A stretch of 64,000 nt of DNA. It comes from Paragonimus skrjabini miyazakii (lineage: Eukaryota > Platyhelminthes > Trematoda > Plagiorchiida > Troglotrematidae). Below the pieces are notes generated by a model. The model saw only the letters and a program-made list of their open reading frames with translations. It did not search any database and was not told where the DNA came from. Position 1 is the first letter of the stretch. Each line of letters opens with the position of its first letter. Below are positions 14,010 through 25,689 of this stretch, piece after piece. A program made the position numbers and the translations under genes. Where the stretch lies: positions 13,517-77,516 of the forward strand of contig JTDE01021207.1 of assembly GCA_014338405.1 (NCBI GenBank), given 5' to 3'.

Positions 14010-14720
14010 TGTGTCATTATCATCATCAGTACCATAGGCAGCAATACATCAGTGGTTCACACTGATGCATATCTGCCAAACCACCACGAGTAAAAAAAGC
14101 AAGCCCAGCATAGGAAGAGGAAAAAGAAAAAAAGGGAAGAGAAAACGACCTAACAACTAAAAAATACCTATGTCTGTGTTCAAACATTCAACATCAAGGC
14201 ACCTGCACCTTGCAAACAAACAACCAAGCTGTAAGTGAAAGTAAGGCGTCATCAGCAAGACAGCTTTCTTATGGCTTTCATTGCCTCCGTATCATTAAAT
14301 GCACTCACTTCACAAACAACTCGGACAAACAACGACAGCATTCATGCCACTGAGCTCGATTGGTCGCAGTCTCACCTAACGTCTCAAGTCATCGACTCTG
14401 GAAGGCACGAGGTCCCCAGCCCGACAGACGAACCCGACCCACAGTGGCCAATCCCTTCCTGAACGATTTCATTTTCCTACGCCAGGTCATCATCTGTCCA
14501 CCCTTCAACTTACGCCATTTTACCGCACCGTCGGCAAACAGTGTTCGGTGTGGCAGACGACTAGCTGGCATCTTTTGTACATGACTTAACCATCTGAATC
14601 TGTGCAAATGTGGTGATTGAACAAAAGAACTCGTTTGGCAATCACTGCCAAACACACGTTTCCTAACCTCCTCGTTTTTTACTCGCTGGTGCACCCAATA
14701 AGAGCGATTGAACTTCATGT
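14010..14720 (-). mobile_element. Non-LTR retrotransposon C-terminal coding end and 3' UTR
   Basis: On the minus strand an open frame at 14718-14389 encodes the typical C-terminal tail of schistosome LINE polyproteins: an RWLSHVQKMP block, then LPHRTLF, then a KGGQMMTWRR block, then GRVRLSGWGPR. It is followed downstream (towards lower coordinates) by the untranslated region and a short ATC-type triplet run near 14020. The reverse transcriptase core is absent, as expected from 5' truncation during insertion. The same tail is encoded at 44031-44640. The copy is non-autonomous and truncated. Confidence 0.8.
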
Positions 14721-15559
14721 GTGAACTTCATGTATCAATTTCGCCAAACGCCCAGCATAATGCATGTACCCTTGTTAGCATGCATTCCTCACCAATCACT
14801 GTCCATTGTCATTTAAGAAAAAAAACCGGCTGGCGACTCATATCCGTAACTCACTTAGTGATTACACTATTTTGTCGCAGAAAGTTCACTTTTTGCCACT
14901 CACCGTTTGTCGTTGCGTTGGAGCCCTCAACTCGACGATCCGGTATTGAGCTGAATAACCATCAATATTTGAATTGGTGATAAGGATGTTTGTCAAGTTT
15001 CTCCCTTTTGAAATGCAGTTTTGACTGAAAACCAAACATATCAGCGGTTGGTGTAGATAAGTTGGCACTTCTGTTGGTGCCTGGATCGATATCTAGATTT
15101 AGTGTCTAAACCAATCCACTAGATCACACTCAAACGTTTGAAATTAACAACACTGCCTGACCAATCAGCACTTAGAAGTCGAGTTTGAATTTTAACGTTA
15201 GCATCTGTATGTATTGACATGTAAAAAAGAGAACTCGGACCCGGACCTCATGAGTAGGCATGAACTGACAGATGGTAGCAGTCGTCATCTCAAATGGAAC
15301 TGAAGCCTGATAGTAGACATGCAAATTAGTGTAGTTTGGGGTTAATTATGCAGAACCATTTTTCGTCAGACCTTTGCCTAAATGCAACAGAAGCAATGAA
15401 ATTTATTGGGATGAGTTACATACTTGTGGGTTAGTAAGGAAATTAATAAAATTTTGGTAATCCTGAGGATTAGGAGTATGTTTCCAGGTGATATTGTATT
15501 TTAAAAAAATTGCTTTTTGCCTAACTAATTTTGTCATTCCTACCGTTTTTTGTTTCTAG
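14721..15559 (+). other. No gene seen upstream of first recognised exon
   Basis: Sequence before the first supported exon. No start codon with a convincing exon, promoter or 5' untranslated exon could be identified, so the gene may begin outside the window or in exons too short to see. Confidence 0.4.
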
Positions 15560-15619
15560 GAGAAGAGTGTCGCATTCAAAAATCCGGAAAGTGAGCGCAT
15601 TTCATCACCTCTAGAAAGT
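15560..15619 (+). CDS. Exon A of the Hsp110-lid-like gene (Ser-rich, 20 codons)
   Basis: This micro-exon is bounded by a pyrimidine-rich tract ending TTTGTTTCTAG and by a consensus GTGAGT donor at 15620. Its reading frame EKSVAFKNPESERISSPLES is open, 60 nt long and phase 0 at both ends, which lets it join the next exon at 16210 in frame. The product is hydrophilic, with SP and SE pairs that suggest a disordered phosphorylatable segment. It is the first exon I can support; anything 5' of it was not found. Confidence 0.55.
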
Positions 15620-15701
15620 GTGAGTTTTTATCAGCATTATCTGAATACAAAAACAATAATATTCGTTCCAATAGACTTCTATTGTATCAACGGGCTTCAC
15701 T

Positions 15702-15720
15702 GTGGTGGTGGTGGTGGTGG
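15702..15720. repeat. TGG triplet microsatellite
   Basis: Six consecutive TGG/GTG triplets in the intron between exons A and B, continuing into degenerate TAG triplets. Confidence 0.85.
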
Positions 15721-16209
15721 TAGTAGTGTAAATTGAGTGAAAACACGATGAATGAACATATTTATATCCATGTTATAAATATGATAACATATTTTCTTTA
15801 TTTGTTAATTTTATAATTTTACACTAAAAATAACGATTGATAATTACTGAGTAGTTACGAACTTATTCCAATGGATGTTGATTCAAAAAAATCAAGCGTG
15901 TTTTAATGGACGAGTAATCGTATTTTACTTTTAATTCAGTGCCTAGTTGAGTTGTTATGTATCCAAAATTCCTGATCGACCGCCTAATTTTAACGCGGAT
16001 ACGCTGCTGTTTTCGGTAGAAATATCAAAACGTATCACACTAGCTTCAGTCATTCATCATACAAAAACCACAGTCTTCCGCAACATTGAATCTTCAGATG
16101 TGATCGATAATTATTAGAAAATCACTGAACGCCTTAAATAATTTACCTGTTGTAACAGCAATCTGGTTGTCACAAACCGCTTATCACTTAACATTTTGTG
16201 TCGTTCCAG

Positions 16210-16476
16210 TATCTTCTGCCGAGAAGAGAAAGCTCTGATTTATCCGCCAGCTCTATTCAACTCAACAACCTGCCTCGGTCGGATGAGCCTATAATCTACA
16301 GGTCTGGTGCTGTGAAACCACACAAGGCCTCTGAAAATCGGTTTACTGATTTGCCTCGTTTCGTTCCCCGACCTTCCACACCACCACTGACAAGCCCCAG
16401 GTCGTCATCTATGCACGTGTTGCCTACTAAATCTGACGATGTTCCAACAGGAATTCAACGTCCGTCTGGTATGCAG
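16210..16476 (+). CDS. Exon B: Ser/Pro-rich disordered region (89 codons)
   Basis: The exon lies between a GTTCCAG acceptor and a CAG|GTTGGT donor. It is 267 nt, phase 0 at both ends and open throughout. The protein begins YLLPRRESSDLSASS and continues with many Ser, Pro and Arg residues, including a PRPSTPPLTSPRSSS block near residues 52-66. No fold is predicted by eye; the composition is that of a disordered linker with proline-directed phosphorylation sites. The donor is not ideal, and an alternative GTAACC four bases downstream would change the phase. The phase-0 choice is preferred because exon C begins in phase 0. Confidence 0.7.
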
Positions 16477-17350
16477 GTTGGTAACCATTCGCTTCAGCCA
16501 GGAATTTGTATTGAAGTTATAAAGCAGTTTCGTATTTAAATCATTAAAGCTACATCTTCGTATACGGACGATACGCAGTTGATTTACAGAATTAGAAAGC
16601 ATTTTCCACTCACTGTAGCCACATCACCCTTCTTATGAGGAAGGTGGGTTTGGACTGATGAGAGTTATTTTCAGATATGACTAACATAACTACGTAAGAT
16701 AACGCGAGAGAAAACGCACAAAACAGGAAGCAATCAATATTGATTTTTACGATTTACGGTGGTAACATCTTTCGAATAAACAGTTACATGTCAAAAGGAG
16801 CGTCCATCCTTGTATCCCCCTCGGTTCTATTGTCACCAGTGATGGCATTTTAGGCGCTTTTATGGGCCCACGTGTTAACTGGATAAACTCCACAAATAAG
16901 AATATTTTCAGTTGACGGCAGTCTTGTTTATCTCCTGTTCGCATGATAGCTTTGGAGATGGACGTTGGCTTCATGACCTGCATGTTTGCATGGTCACACC
17001 AGAGGATTTGGGACTGTTTCACTTTAGAGTCAGTTTGTGCTAATGCAAGCATTTTAGCAGATTTTTGTTCACATCTTGTTGGTTGTACTCCACTTTGTAC
17101 TGCCGAGGCGATTGGAATCAGGCTGCTTGGCCCGGTATTATGTCATTAAAAACGGTTTGTTGAGGCGCTGCACTTACCATGGCCACAAATCCACCGGATC
17201 GATGACCAACCTGCGCGGTCAAACCAATGGACAAGCGTGAAGTAACCGACTAATCAAGTCATCGCCAATTTGACTGACCAGTGACCTAGTTTCTCTGTAA
17301 TAAGTCCGATCGATATCTCGATCTAACTCTATTAACTCCTTATATAATTG
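16477..17350 (+). other. Intron between exons B and C, first part
   Basis: No further exon was recognised. Overlapping open frames at 16747-17149 on both strands carry no motif. The part from about 17160 precedes the hammerhead-like motif at 17351 and may be decayed mobile-element sequence. Confidence 0.4.
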
Positions 17351-17394
17351 TATCGGCCTGAAGATGAATTATCGAAAACATATGTTCGCCTATA
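17351..17394 (+). ncRNA. Decayed hammerhead-like motif
   Basis: The order of elements fits a type I hammerhead. There is a 5' stem I strand ATCGGC, the core CTGAAGA, a nine-base helix II region, then GAAA. After that comes a self-complementary AACATATGTT helix III, a UC cleavage position and a 3' stem I strand GCCTAT that can pair with the 5' strand except at one position. Helix II does not pair well, so the motif is probably inactive. Penelope-like elements and schistosome repeats are known to carry hammerheads with short helix III, and this may be such a remnant. A chance match is possible. Confidence 0.3.
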
Positions 17395-18239
17395 TGTCTT
17401 TGTTCTCATTACTCCATATACGTTGACTAATACGATTACTTGCTTCTTCTATGATACCTATCAGAATAGATTATTGAGTTCAGCTTATGGGCAAAACAAA
17501 ACACCAGACTCAAGCTTTCTTTCTATTCATACATGAAAGATAAGTATGTTGACCTTTGCACTACTGACCTAGGATGCAGGACGATGGAATCATCACCTAC
17601 AAGTTTGCAATAACATCCACTTTTTATGACTGCTCATTTTGGTCAGTCATCTCGACAAAAATATAGTAAGTCTCCTACTATGTGCAATCAAGGACTCCAT
17701 GATCGGAAATTCTCAATCAAGTCAAACGTTACATTTTTATTTAAACTGCAAGAGAATACTTTCTTATTGCTAATGATAAATTTAAAACACTGAATTCTTT
17801 CAATCCATTTAGTCAAAATAAAACTCTGCCTAAGCCTACTATTACTGACTATTCATGAAATCTGAACTAAAAAATTATCACTATTCAACTTCCGGTACAA
17901 GTAATATGATTGTCAGTATGAACTGTTGAGTTATGTTATCAGTAGCGACAGACATCATAGTTATGATCAGACCAATTACTTTAACTTGGGTGATAGCTGC
18001 TAACATGGTACATGTTGTTAACTGTTGCAGATGATCGCCTAGAAAACTAAAATTTCAACCGGAGGGGTACATATTGACTTGATTTCTTTAATCGCCAACT
18101 CTAATACTTTCAGCGAGCTATCTAGAGAACTAACTGATATGATGCTTTTTCTCTTATTTAGGCATGATTTCTTGAAGTACTGTTTTGGATAAATTCATAT
18201 ATTACTAATCAATCTTTTATGTTTGTGATTCGTATTTAG

Positions 18240-18452
18240 ACAGCTCCAGACCGTTATTCACATACCGCAAGTGTAGGACATTTGCCACAGGTAGAAAGCA
18301 CAGGACCACCACGTTCTACGATAAGTGCTCCCACGAACAAGGCAACATCACGCGAACAGCTGAGTGAGCAAGCGTCCTTCCCGAAACCTACTGTCAACAC
18401 GGAAGCGAAATTGGAACGGCCTGTTGTCTCCAGCTTGGCCTCTTCCATTCAC
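18240..18452 (+). CDS. Exon C: Ser/Thr/Pro-rich disordered region (71 codons)
   Basis: The acceptor is TCGTATTTAG and the donor is CAC|GTTAGT. The exon is 213 nt, phase 0 at both ends. The protein starts TAPDRYSHTASVGHLPQ and continues with GPPRSTISAP and a SREQLSEQASFPKPTV block. It is hydrophilic and carries no recognisable domain. It continues the disordered region of exon B and would run directly into the helical domain of the exon at 28999 if no exon is missed in the 10.5 kb intron that follows. Confidence 0.7.
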
Positions 18453-19719
18453 GTTAGTATCTGTCACTTAACAAGATTCGCCCCCCCCCTCATTGAGTAT
18501 TACTCGTGTCGTGTAAGCATTTCCAACCTCTGATTCTCCTCGTTGTTATTCGCCATAGCTTCCGATTGACCTGGGTTGCAAACTTCCTACCAAGAATGTA
18601 AGACAAAACGGGTGACGACGTGTCTCCAAACTGTTTTTAATATAACCAAAAAAACTTATCGTGAATTTCAACAGGATGAAAAACTTTTTACTTGCTAACC
18701 TACATAATGGAATTAGATTGTCCTATCGACCAAACATTAGCCTTGTATTCGATCAGAACGGCCAGGCATGGAATATGAAAATGGTGGATTGTATGAACAT
18801 GAACAAGACGTTCCAATGAAAACTGCACTGTGCCAAATCGATTAGCAGTGTGTTTATTTTAAGCGTGTGTCTGAGTGGCCCCCATAAGCAACCATTCCAA
18901 AGATATACCTGCGCATGGAACATGACAATGTCAATTAGAAAACTGAAGTGGTAAGCTGTTGATGTGTTGTAAAAGACGAAAACAGAAGATTGAAATACCG
19001 CTTAATTTGTGTTTTTGTGCTTACGTATAGGCTGCACACAAAAACGTGGTTTTTATTGGTCAGGAAATACGTTTCGTTTTATCAGCAGAAAAGATATAAG
19101 TTTAATAATCTTAATTTTACGTATGATGCTACGGCTCAGAATGGTAAACAAAATATGCAAGATAGTCGGCTATGTCGAATCAGGAAGTGACCAGAGTTAG
19201 TGAATCATTCGGCCGTACAGGCGTATTGAACTAATGTGTGACTGTGGACATAGTTTTGAGCTGCACACATGAGACATTAGGCGAGCTATTGTTGTTTCGA
19301 TGATTTAATGAAGTACGTCATTAGCCCTCAAAAAATGCTGAACTACAGAGTCACACAAGCAACCCAAGCACATGCCTGGGTTTAACAAAAATAGAACGTG
19401 GCGCTACACATTTGTCACTGGGTTGAAGTATTCATGATACCATTAAGATCCAACCCTACTTAAATTGCCGGCAGTGGTTATGATGGTAACACATTGCCAC
19501 TCTGTCAAATTGCAGTTCCTTCTAATACGCTGTTGGTAAGCCAGTCGAAATGTTTTCGTTTCCCATGCACGGCGGATAGAGTCGGAAAAATATGCTCAGC
19601 AGGTGATTTGATACGCTAACTACAGTTTGTAACCCGTATCCTACAATAGAATGGCTACCCTGACTTATTTACAACCAAACATACCAAAGCAGTTCAAACA
19701 TTAGTCATAATTCAAGGAG
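18453..19719 (+). other. Intronic, no exon seen
   Basis: A poly(C) run lies at about 18482-18490. Two overlapping open frames at 18990-19200 carry no motif. The last few hundred bases may belong to the Penelope-like element that becomes recognisable at 19720. Confidence 0.4.
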
Positions 19720-20207
19720 TTGGTGGAAGGCCGATTTTCATGCGATTGCCGTATAATGGCGATACATTGACTGAATCACTGACCCGTCGACTTACTAGTT
19801 CACTTAGGTGAACTTTCATTGCAGCCAGACCGAATAGCTCAATCACCAGTTCACAGCTGGTCAGTCTAAATCTGAATGGTAAAGTGCCGGTCCACAAACT
19901 ATCTATGGCGATTCGCTCGTTCGTATGCGATTGTTCAGCAAACTGCATGGGTCGTACAACTCGGCATTTGTCTGGAGAAATCAGAGAACATCATTTAGCT
20001 TGGGTCAGAACAGGCAACAGAAAATCAATCACGAATGCCATTATGGATCGGCTGGCTGACTGCGATCATCAGATCAGCATAGATCGATCGTTCTGCAGAG
20101 TTCCACCGTACCGCTCAAAACTCGTCCGCCAACGAATGATGACCGCTGCCGAAGCCATTGCCGTTCGATTACGTAACACCAATCAGATTATTTGGGGCGA
20201 TATTTAA
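19720..20207 (+). mobile_element. Penelope-like element fragment with GIY-YIG endonuclease end
   Basis: The plus strand encodes, with one in-frame stop near 19807, the region just before and including the GIY-YIG endonuclease of a Penelope-like retroelement. An upstream block reads IFMRLPYNGDTLTESLTRRL. The endonuclease part follows, with a C-x-C cluster, then MGRTTRHLSGEIREH (the family normally has YIGRT at this point), then HHLAWVRTGNRKS and a YRSKLVRQRMMTAAEA block. The frame ends with a stop at about 20205. Replacement of the tyrosine of the YIG motif, together with the stop, shows that the copy is dead. The reverse transcriptase part is not recognisable upstream. Confidence 0.8.
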
Positions 20208-20689
20208 AATTACTGTTCGTAAACCAAAACTTTCTAATTTACAGTGCGGTTTTTGAAGTGAGAGGAGAAAAGAACTTTCCAACATTCCTTGCAATTAACA
20301 TTGTATATTAGTAGGTAATAGGGGATTTAGGCTGATATAAATTGTCCGTCGCTCACGCATGTTTGCAACTTCTCGAATTAATCAGTATGTCAAACTACTT
20401 ATTCCTAGTTGGGGATTTTGTCCTAATGAATTAGAAAACACCCAAACGTGATCTCAAATTCCGTTTCCAAATAGAGATTTTAACCTAATTTTCTTCGTTA
20501 CAACTGAGCTGACTGGTTAAACTTACCTAAATATGGAGAAAACGCTCAGATGTTAGTGACATTTCATCGGTATCAAGCAAACGGGGAACTACATATCCGG
20601 TCTGCTTGTGGTGAGGCTCACAAAAATACGAGCAAGTGATGATTTCGGTGGTTCAGACAAATGGTTAACACCGAGTGCACTGTTAGAGG

Positions 20690-21050
20690 TGGCTACTAGA
20701 ACTCGGTGTCGTGAATGTTGTCGTTGTTTGAACTGATTGTCAGTTAAGGTAATGTATGTAATAACGCGAACTAGTGAAAAACGTGAGAAGGCTGTCTAGG
20801 TGATGACGCGTTGCTGTTTTATAGCCAAGTTGTTTGTTTGCTAAGTGCAATTACCTCGACGTCAGGTATTTGTGTATACACGCAGTTGATTTTTCAGTAG
20901 TTGGTTACCTTCTTTTCTCTTTCTTTTTTTTCTTATCTAAGACTGGCTGTATTATTCATGATTGCATGGTAATTAAATATCATTACGAACTCTTGATGTG
21001 TTGTTGCCTTTGATGATGATGATGATGATGATGCTGATGATAATGACGGC
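20690..21050 (+). mobile_element. Non-LTR retrotransposon 3' UTR with TGA tail
   Basis: This is a forward copy of the family seen at 1-172 and, reversed, at 14010-14250. An 'agccaagttgtttgtttgc' block is followed by a 'tttcttttttttcttat' tract and a TGATGA triplet tail at 21011-21047. Only untranslated sequence can be recognised. Confidence 0.65.
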
Positions 21051-24000
21051 TAATGTAGTATACTGATTACCGTCTTAGTAATATTGCACCGGAAAGATGA
21101 GTTTAAGTTTGGACTTAGTAGACAAGATGGTCATATCAGAATGTGATACACAAAACCTGACCACTGTTTACCAGAATCAACTCTAACTGTCGTCCACGAA
21201 ATCGAGCGACACGTCTACTTTTCACAAGCAAGTTTGTTATCTTGGGACATGTAGTGAATGAGGTTATATTTGAATATATGCTTATAATTCTCCCTCGGCT
21301 TCTAGTAGTTAACACCTTACTTATAGCTGTTTTTTTAAACAATGTATACTTTTACATACATGTGTTGGGGGAATAGAAGAAAGTTGAAAAGATTTGGTGT
21401 GAGCACGATCCTTGGGTCATCAACCTTGCAAGTCTTCAGCTGACTGGTATGCATGAGATTGACTAACTCACAGACGACAAGCGATGTGACGTTCAAAAAT
21501 CACCCAGTTAACCTATGTACTCTGTCATTGAGGACCTCGAGAATGACATCAGTAGATGCTTAAAGATGACGATTTTAGTCAGTTGCAAACTGATCCGAGG
21601 TCATTTTGGTTTGCTGCCTCTTTGAGCAGCTCACTGTGAATATGTTGGCTGTTATTTTCGTGCAAATTCTCGGTGCGAGGCTGTGAAAGTAATGGGTTTC
21701 CAAGGTCGTCATAAGAGCTTGACAAACTGTCATCATTAGTATTCGAGTGAACATGAACTGTAAAATTAAACAGTGTTAACAGACTACTTTATTCACCTGA
21801 CTGTCCATTTGCCAGGTATATTATTTGTTTAAGTTGACTAGAGCTGCTGTTAGCTGGCGGTGTGCGCGACGCTTTTTGCAATTGAACGAAGTGAACGCTC
21901 GGATCTACACAAACTCCTTCGGAAAGAAATCAGACCTATTCTTCTTTAGTGTCTGCTTCAATATTTGTTGTGGTTCAGAGAATTCTAACGGACTCGTAGA
22001 AGTTGGTTACGACAAGCGTTCGGCTAGTATTTTTTGGTTCTCAAACTTTTTCCTATGTAAACCTTGGACTCTTGATAGTTACCATATCATGAGATCATTC
22101 TCCGCACAACCATACTCCAATGATATCCGAAGCACTGAATCTCCGGAGCAGGTGTGTAAAGGCCAACAGCTTAGGGTTAGACGTGTTGTGAACAGACATT
22201 TCGCTCGCATCTCATCAGAAATTGATCCACACCCGAAATTGAATAAATCAAAGTACACGGCCAGCAGATCTTTAGATGACACATTTGACCTTCTGATATA
22301 ACTCACCTTATCTGCTCTGTGTGCTTTAGGAGTAATTCGCCAAGGGACGCGGGGAGTTTTAACAAGCTCTTCAGCGTAAGCAAACGTGGAATGTAATATC
22401 CGATAGTAACAACATTTACTGGAGTCATCATAAAGTTGCCCTTGTCAGTGCGATTACTACGAGATGTAAGTCTCATACTGTCTAGCTTTTTCCACTCGAA
22501 GCAAAATAACGCTCATTTTCTTATAATAATCTGTGAAAGAATTGTTTCTGCTATAATCCGATATATTGATTTATCCTCTCAAAACATGTCGATCGTTTAT
22601 CATTTTTGTTTGCCAAAGAACATGATGTGTGCTTACAATGAACAACTGAAACCATGACTCATTCGGTCTCTTATAACTTAAGCTGTGTACAATTTACAAA
22701 GTCTGTCACTTGGTGGAATGCTTTTAAACCTAACGTTTAATTATAGTGCCAGGATGTACAAAGAAGTAGTATGGTGTCATATGAGGGATACAGAAAACTA
22801 TACTTTCATAGACACAACAGTGCTATCGAAATTTCTACCTGCAATGAACAAAATGAACAAAACCAGCAGGGATTGTCCAGGACATCTTTTTGTAGGTAAT
22901 GTATAACAAACGCTCAATTCTTCGTTCACGCTTAATTGAGTACAATAGATTAATCAATGTTGAGCGGATGATGACTTACAGTTCGCTATTCAGCCGAAGC
23001 TAGTTTATGTCGCATCATTACAAGTCTATGACCCTCGTCGGAATGCACCTACTTGGTCTATCGATAATAAAATCGAGAAACGCATTATTCGCAAAAGGTA
23101 TTTTAAGCATTTTTAGGTGATACTTCAGTAGGCAAAATGCTGCTATTGATTTTTATATAAACTGTTGGGGGTATAACACGTTCTTAAGCTGTCGGCTATT
23201 TCAACTTGTTCACGTTGAAGTGAGCTGAATATTTCTTTTGTTTCTGAATTCTTTTCTACGTAAATCCTATGAAATTATTTTAACTGGGGCTTCTTTTTCC
23301 AAATAGGTTTCTAATTCATTTCTACTTCATAACTACAAAACAAAGTCCATATTACTAATAAGTGCTATGACAGACATTTTGAGGAAAAGAAGGTGCAATT
23401 GTTCATTATTCGTGCTGTGGCTGGAATTGAACCAGTGGCAGAAACTACACGTTTATAGGCAGTGTGGTCTAACAATACAGCCATAAAATCGGTTGTAATA
23501 TTTCCAGTTCGACTAAATGTCAGTACTTTAATTTTGTTCATTTAAATACGGTGGACAATCTGACTAGTCCGTTTGTTTATCTGACCTCCTGTAAATAGTT
23601 TGGTATGTTCAACTAGTTGATACAGCGTGCATTCTTTTCAGAACAAAGCTTACAATTCGGATGACAGGTATTTTATATGACCTTGTAGCTGTTGTAATCC
23701 AATTATAAGACGGCAACCTCATTACAGTTCTGAATTAAGACTGTTATGTTCTATGAACCACATGTTTTATGGGTCAATTTCTTTCTATGCATTATGGACT
23801 TCTTTTCTAAGGATGTTGCGCATATGGATTTTTTTCAGTTAGTCTACGTTCGGCAGCCGCAAACTTCCAGATTTTAGTCTGTTGCAGATGTATCGGACGT
23901 TCTATTGAAGTTATACAGTGCAGGTGATAACCTCAACATTATGCCTACCCCAAGGAGAGTTATAACCCGTTTATTTCACTCAATCTTACTTTGTAGTGAT

Positions 24001-24203
24001 TGAGAGTTATACTGTGGTAATAGGGAAATGAAACGCTGAACTTTGTGTCTATTTTCTGGCGTCATATTGATTATTGTCATACAATAGATCGTCACTTTTA
24101 TGAAACTTATGGTCATAATTGAGTAAACCACAATACTTGAACATTAACGAGTTATGATTATTAATTAGGAAGGATTGCATCTGCATTAATTAACTTAATT
24201 TTT
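21051..24203 (+). other. Intronic, no supported exon
   Basis: Apart from the unassigned open frame at 21825-22301, I find only short frames. A reverse-oriented tRNA-like box B (ggttcaattcc on the minus strand near 23433) suggests a decayed tRNA-headed repeat at about 23400-23490. Confidence 0.4.
21825..22301 (+). CDS. Unassigned open frame of about 158 codons
   Basis: A long uninterrupted frame from a non-ATG start codon in an otherwise stop-rich intron. Its first half is rich in Phe, Cys and Trp (for example FFFSVCFNICCG), which looks unlike a conserved protein. The second half (SFSAQPYSNDIRSTESPEQ onward, 22090-22300) is hydrophilic and more protein-like. A GTGTGT donor follows the SPEQ residues, but no phase-0 acceptor precedes them, so I could not fit it to the neighbouring gene. 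A chance open frame of this size is plausible in 64 kb. Confidence 0.2.
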   Translation: MFKLTRAAVSWRCARRFLQLNEVNARIYTNSFGKKSDLFFFSVCFNICCGSENSNGLVEVGYDKRSASIFWFSNFFLCKPWTLDSYHIMRSFSAQPYSNDIRSTESPEQVCKGQQLRVRRVVNRHFARISSEIDPHPKLNKSKYTASRSLDDTFDLLI

Positions 24204-24327
24204 TGCTACAGTGGTTATCATTTCCTCCGGATGATCACTGCTGGTAGTTCAGTCTAACCAGAACCAGAGTTTTTATTAGACTGAACTATCAACAGTGCTT
24301 ATCTGGAGGAAATGTTATTTAGTAGCT
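24204..24327. repeat. Long near-perfect hairpin (inverted repeat)
   Basis: The arms 24220-24256 and 24276-24312 can pair over 37 positions without a bulge. Thirty-two are Watson-Crick pairs, three are G-U on the plus-strand transcript, and only two are mismatches. The loop is about 19-20 nt. Outer GCTAC/GTAGC bases add to the stem. It could be a fold-back transposable element or a precursor hairpin of microRNA size. It lies in the intron between exons C and D, so it would be transcribed with the gene. Confidence 0.75.
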
Positions 24328-25689
24328 CGAATGTTGTGAAATGATCAAGTCTTTGGTGAGCTCAGCCTTGATCAGTAGCTTACATAATAAACTTGAACAT
24401 CAGAGGTTCAATATGACTTTCCATGTTGCGGACATTTTATAAACCCTGATCAAGTGTCCGATTCAAGCCAAGCAATTTATCTCGGGCGCAAATGTTTATT
24501 GGAATGGCAGCATTTTTGCGTATCTTGTGTTCTGCTTAAATTGGGCTAGACCTCTTATCCGACGATATAGAAACCCTGTCTGTCGGAAATTTAGTGAGAC
24601 AATGAGAAGAAGTAAATCATCTGGTGTTATCCGGAGAAACATTTCCTGCGTTCTGATCAAATATATACATGAAACTAACTCCAGAAAAGTCAGCCGGTCG
24701 TAGTAAGGAGCATATTCCCAAACGGCTGGAAACTCACTTAGAAATGTCAAGCACCTCTGTAGATGCCGACGGACAGCATCCAACGCAATCAGTAGCAAAA
24801 CACTTAATCCAAATAAGACACAGTTTCAAAGTTCCTGACGAATTCTCAGCGATTTTTGGAGCAACCGGAAATGCATACTTCAATTTTCCTCAGGCTTTGG
24901 CTAGTAAGCGTTAACGTCCATCCTATGCGTTTAAAAATAACTTGTGCGGACGCTGAGGCTACCCTGATAGTCAGCATTCCCACAATATTGGGTTCCAGTT
25001 TCTGTATCCATCCGTTTAATCCCTTAGGCCATGAAGTCCGTTCTATGGGATTTTGACTCGTTTAAAGTTAACTACAAGTCCATGTGTGATCAGAATGTAC
25101 AAAATACTACTCCGGAGGACGTCACATGATTACACATTCTCACTGTTTTATTCAAGTTCATCAAGGGAAAGAACTATTTCGGATATTCAGCAACTATTTT
25201 CGTCTACTCATTGTTCTAACAGTAGTGCGCCAGTAATTTGTACCCTGAAGCTGACCAGATTTCGGTGGATTGGTGCACAAAATTTAAACCTGAACTCTGA
25301 ATTACCGGTAAATAGTGTCTAGTTTAGCTCAACCTGACTGGATATCACCCGCACATGATCTGAGTTTTAGTATTTTAATTAAAATGTTTTTGCTATACCT
25401 TTCCGAAAACAAGCACTAAATTCAGGTTCTTATCTGGCTAGATTGCATTAATGATCTGTAACTATGACAATATTAACCATCTGCGAGTTAGATGCGCCGT
25501 TTATCTCAGACTCATTGGAGCCCCGCAGATTCATGCTGGCACTAACAGCACTAACTCACATATGCGCTGGTATCTACCAATTTCAGCATCTACCGTTCCT
25601 GTAATAGGATGTGCAATCAAATGTCACCGGCAACACATGGCTTATGGGTGGCAAAACCGTGGTGTGTTTTCGATGAATTTTGATCAATA
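24328..25689 (+). other. Intronic, no supported exon
   Basis: Overlapping open frames on both strands at 24496-25056 and a plus-strand frame at 25451-25690 carry no motif, and none has convincing splice borders. Confidence 0.4.

Noticed and set aside
22070..22160. Possible exon reading MRSFSAQPYSNDIRSTESPEQ
   Set aside because: A GTGTGT donor exists, but no acceptor gives phase 0. The protein style fits the gene, but the border evidence fails.
23400..23490. tRNA gene or SINE on the minus strand (box B-like ggttcaattcc)
   Set aside because: Box A is poor and no acceptor or anticodon stem forms. At most a decayed repeat head, so not listed as a separate feature.
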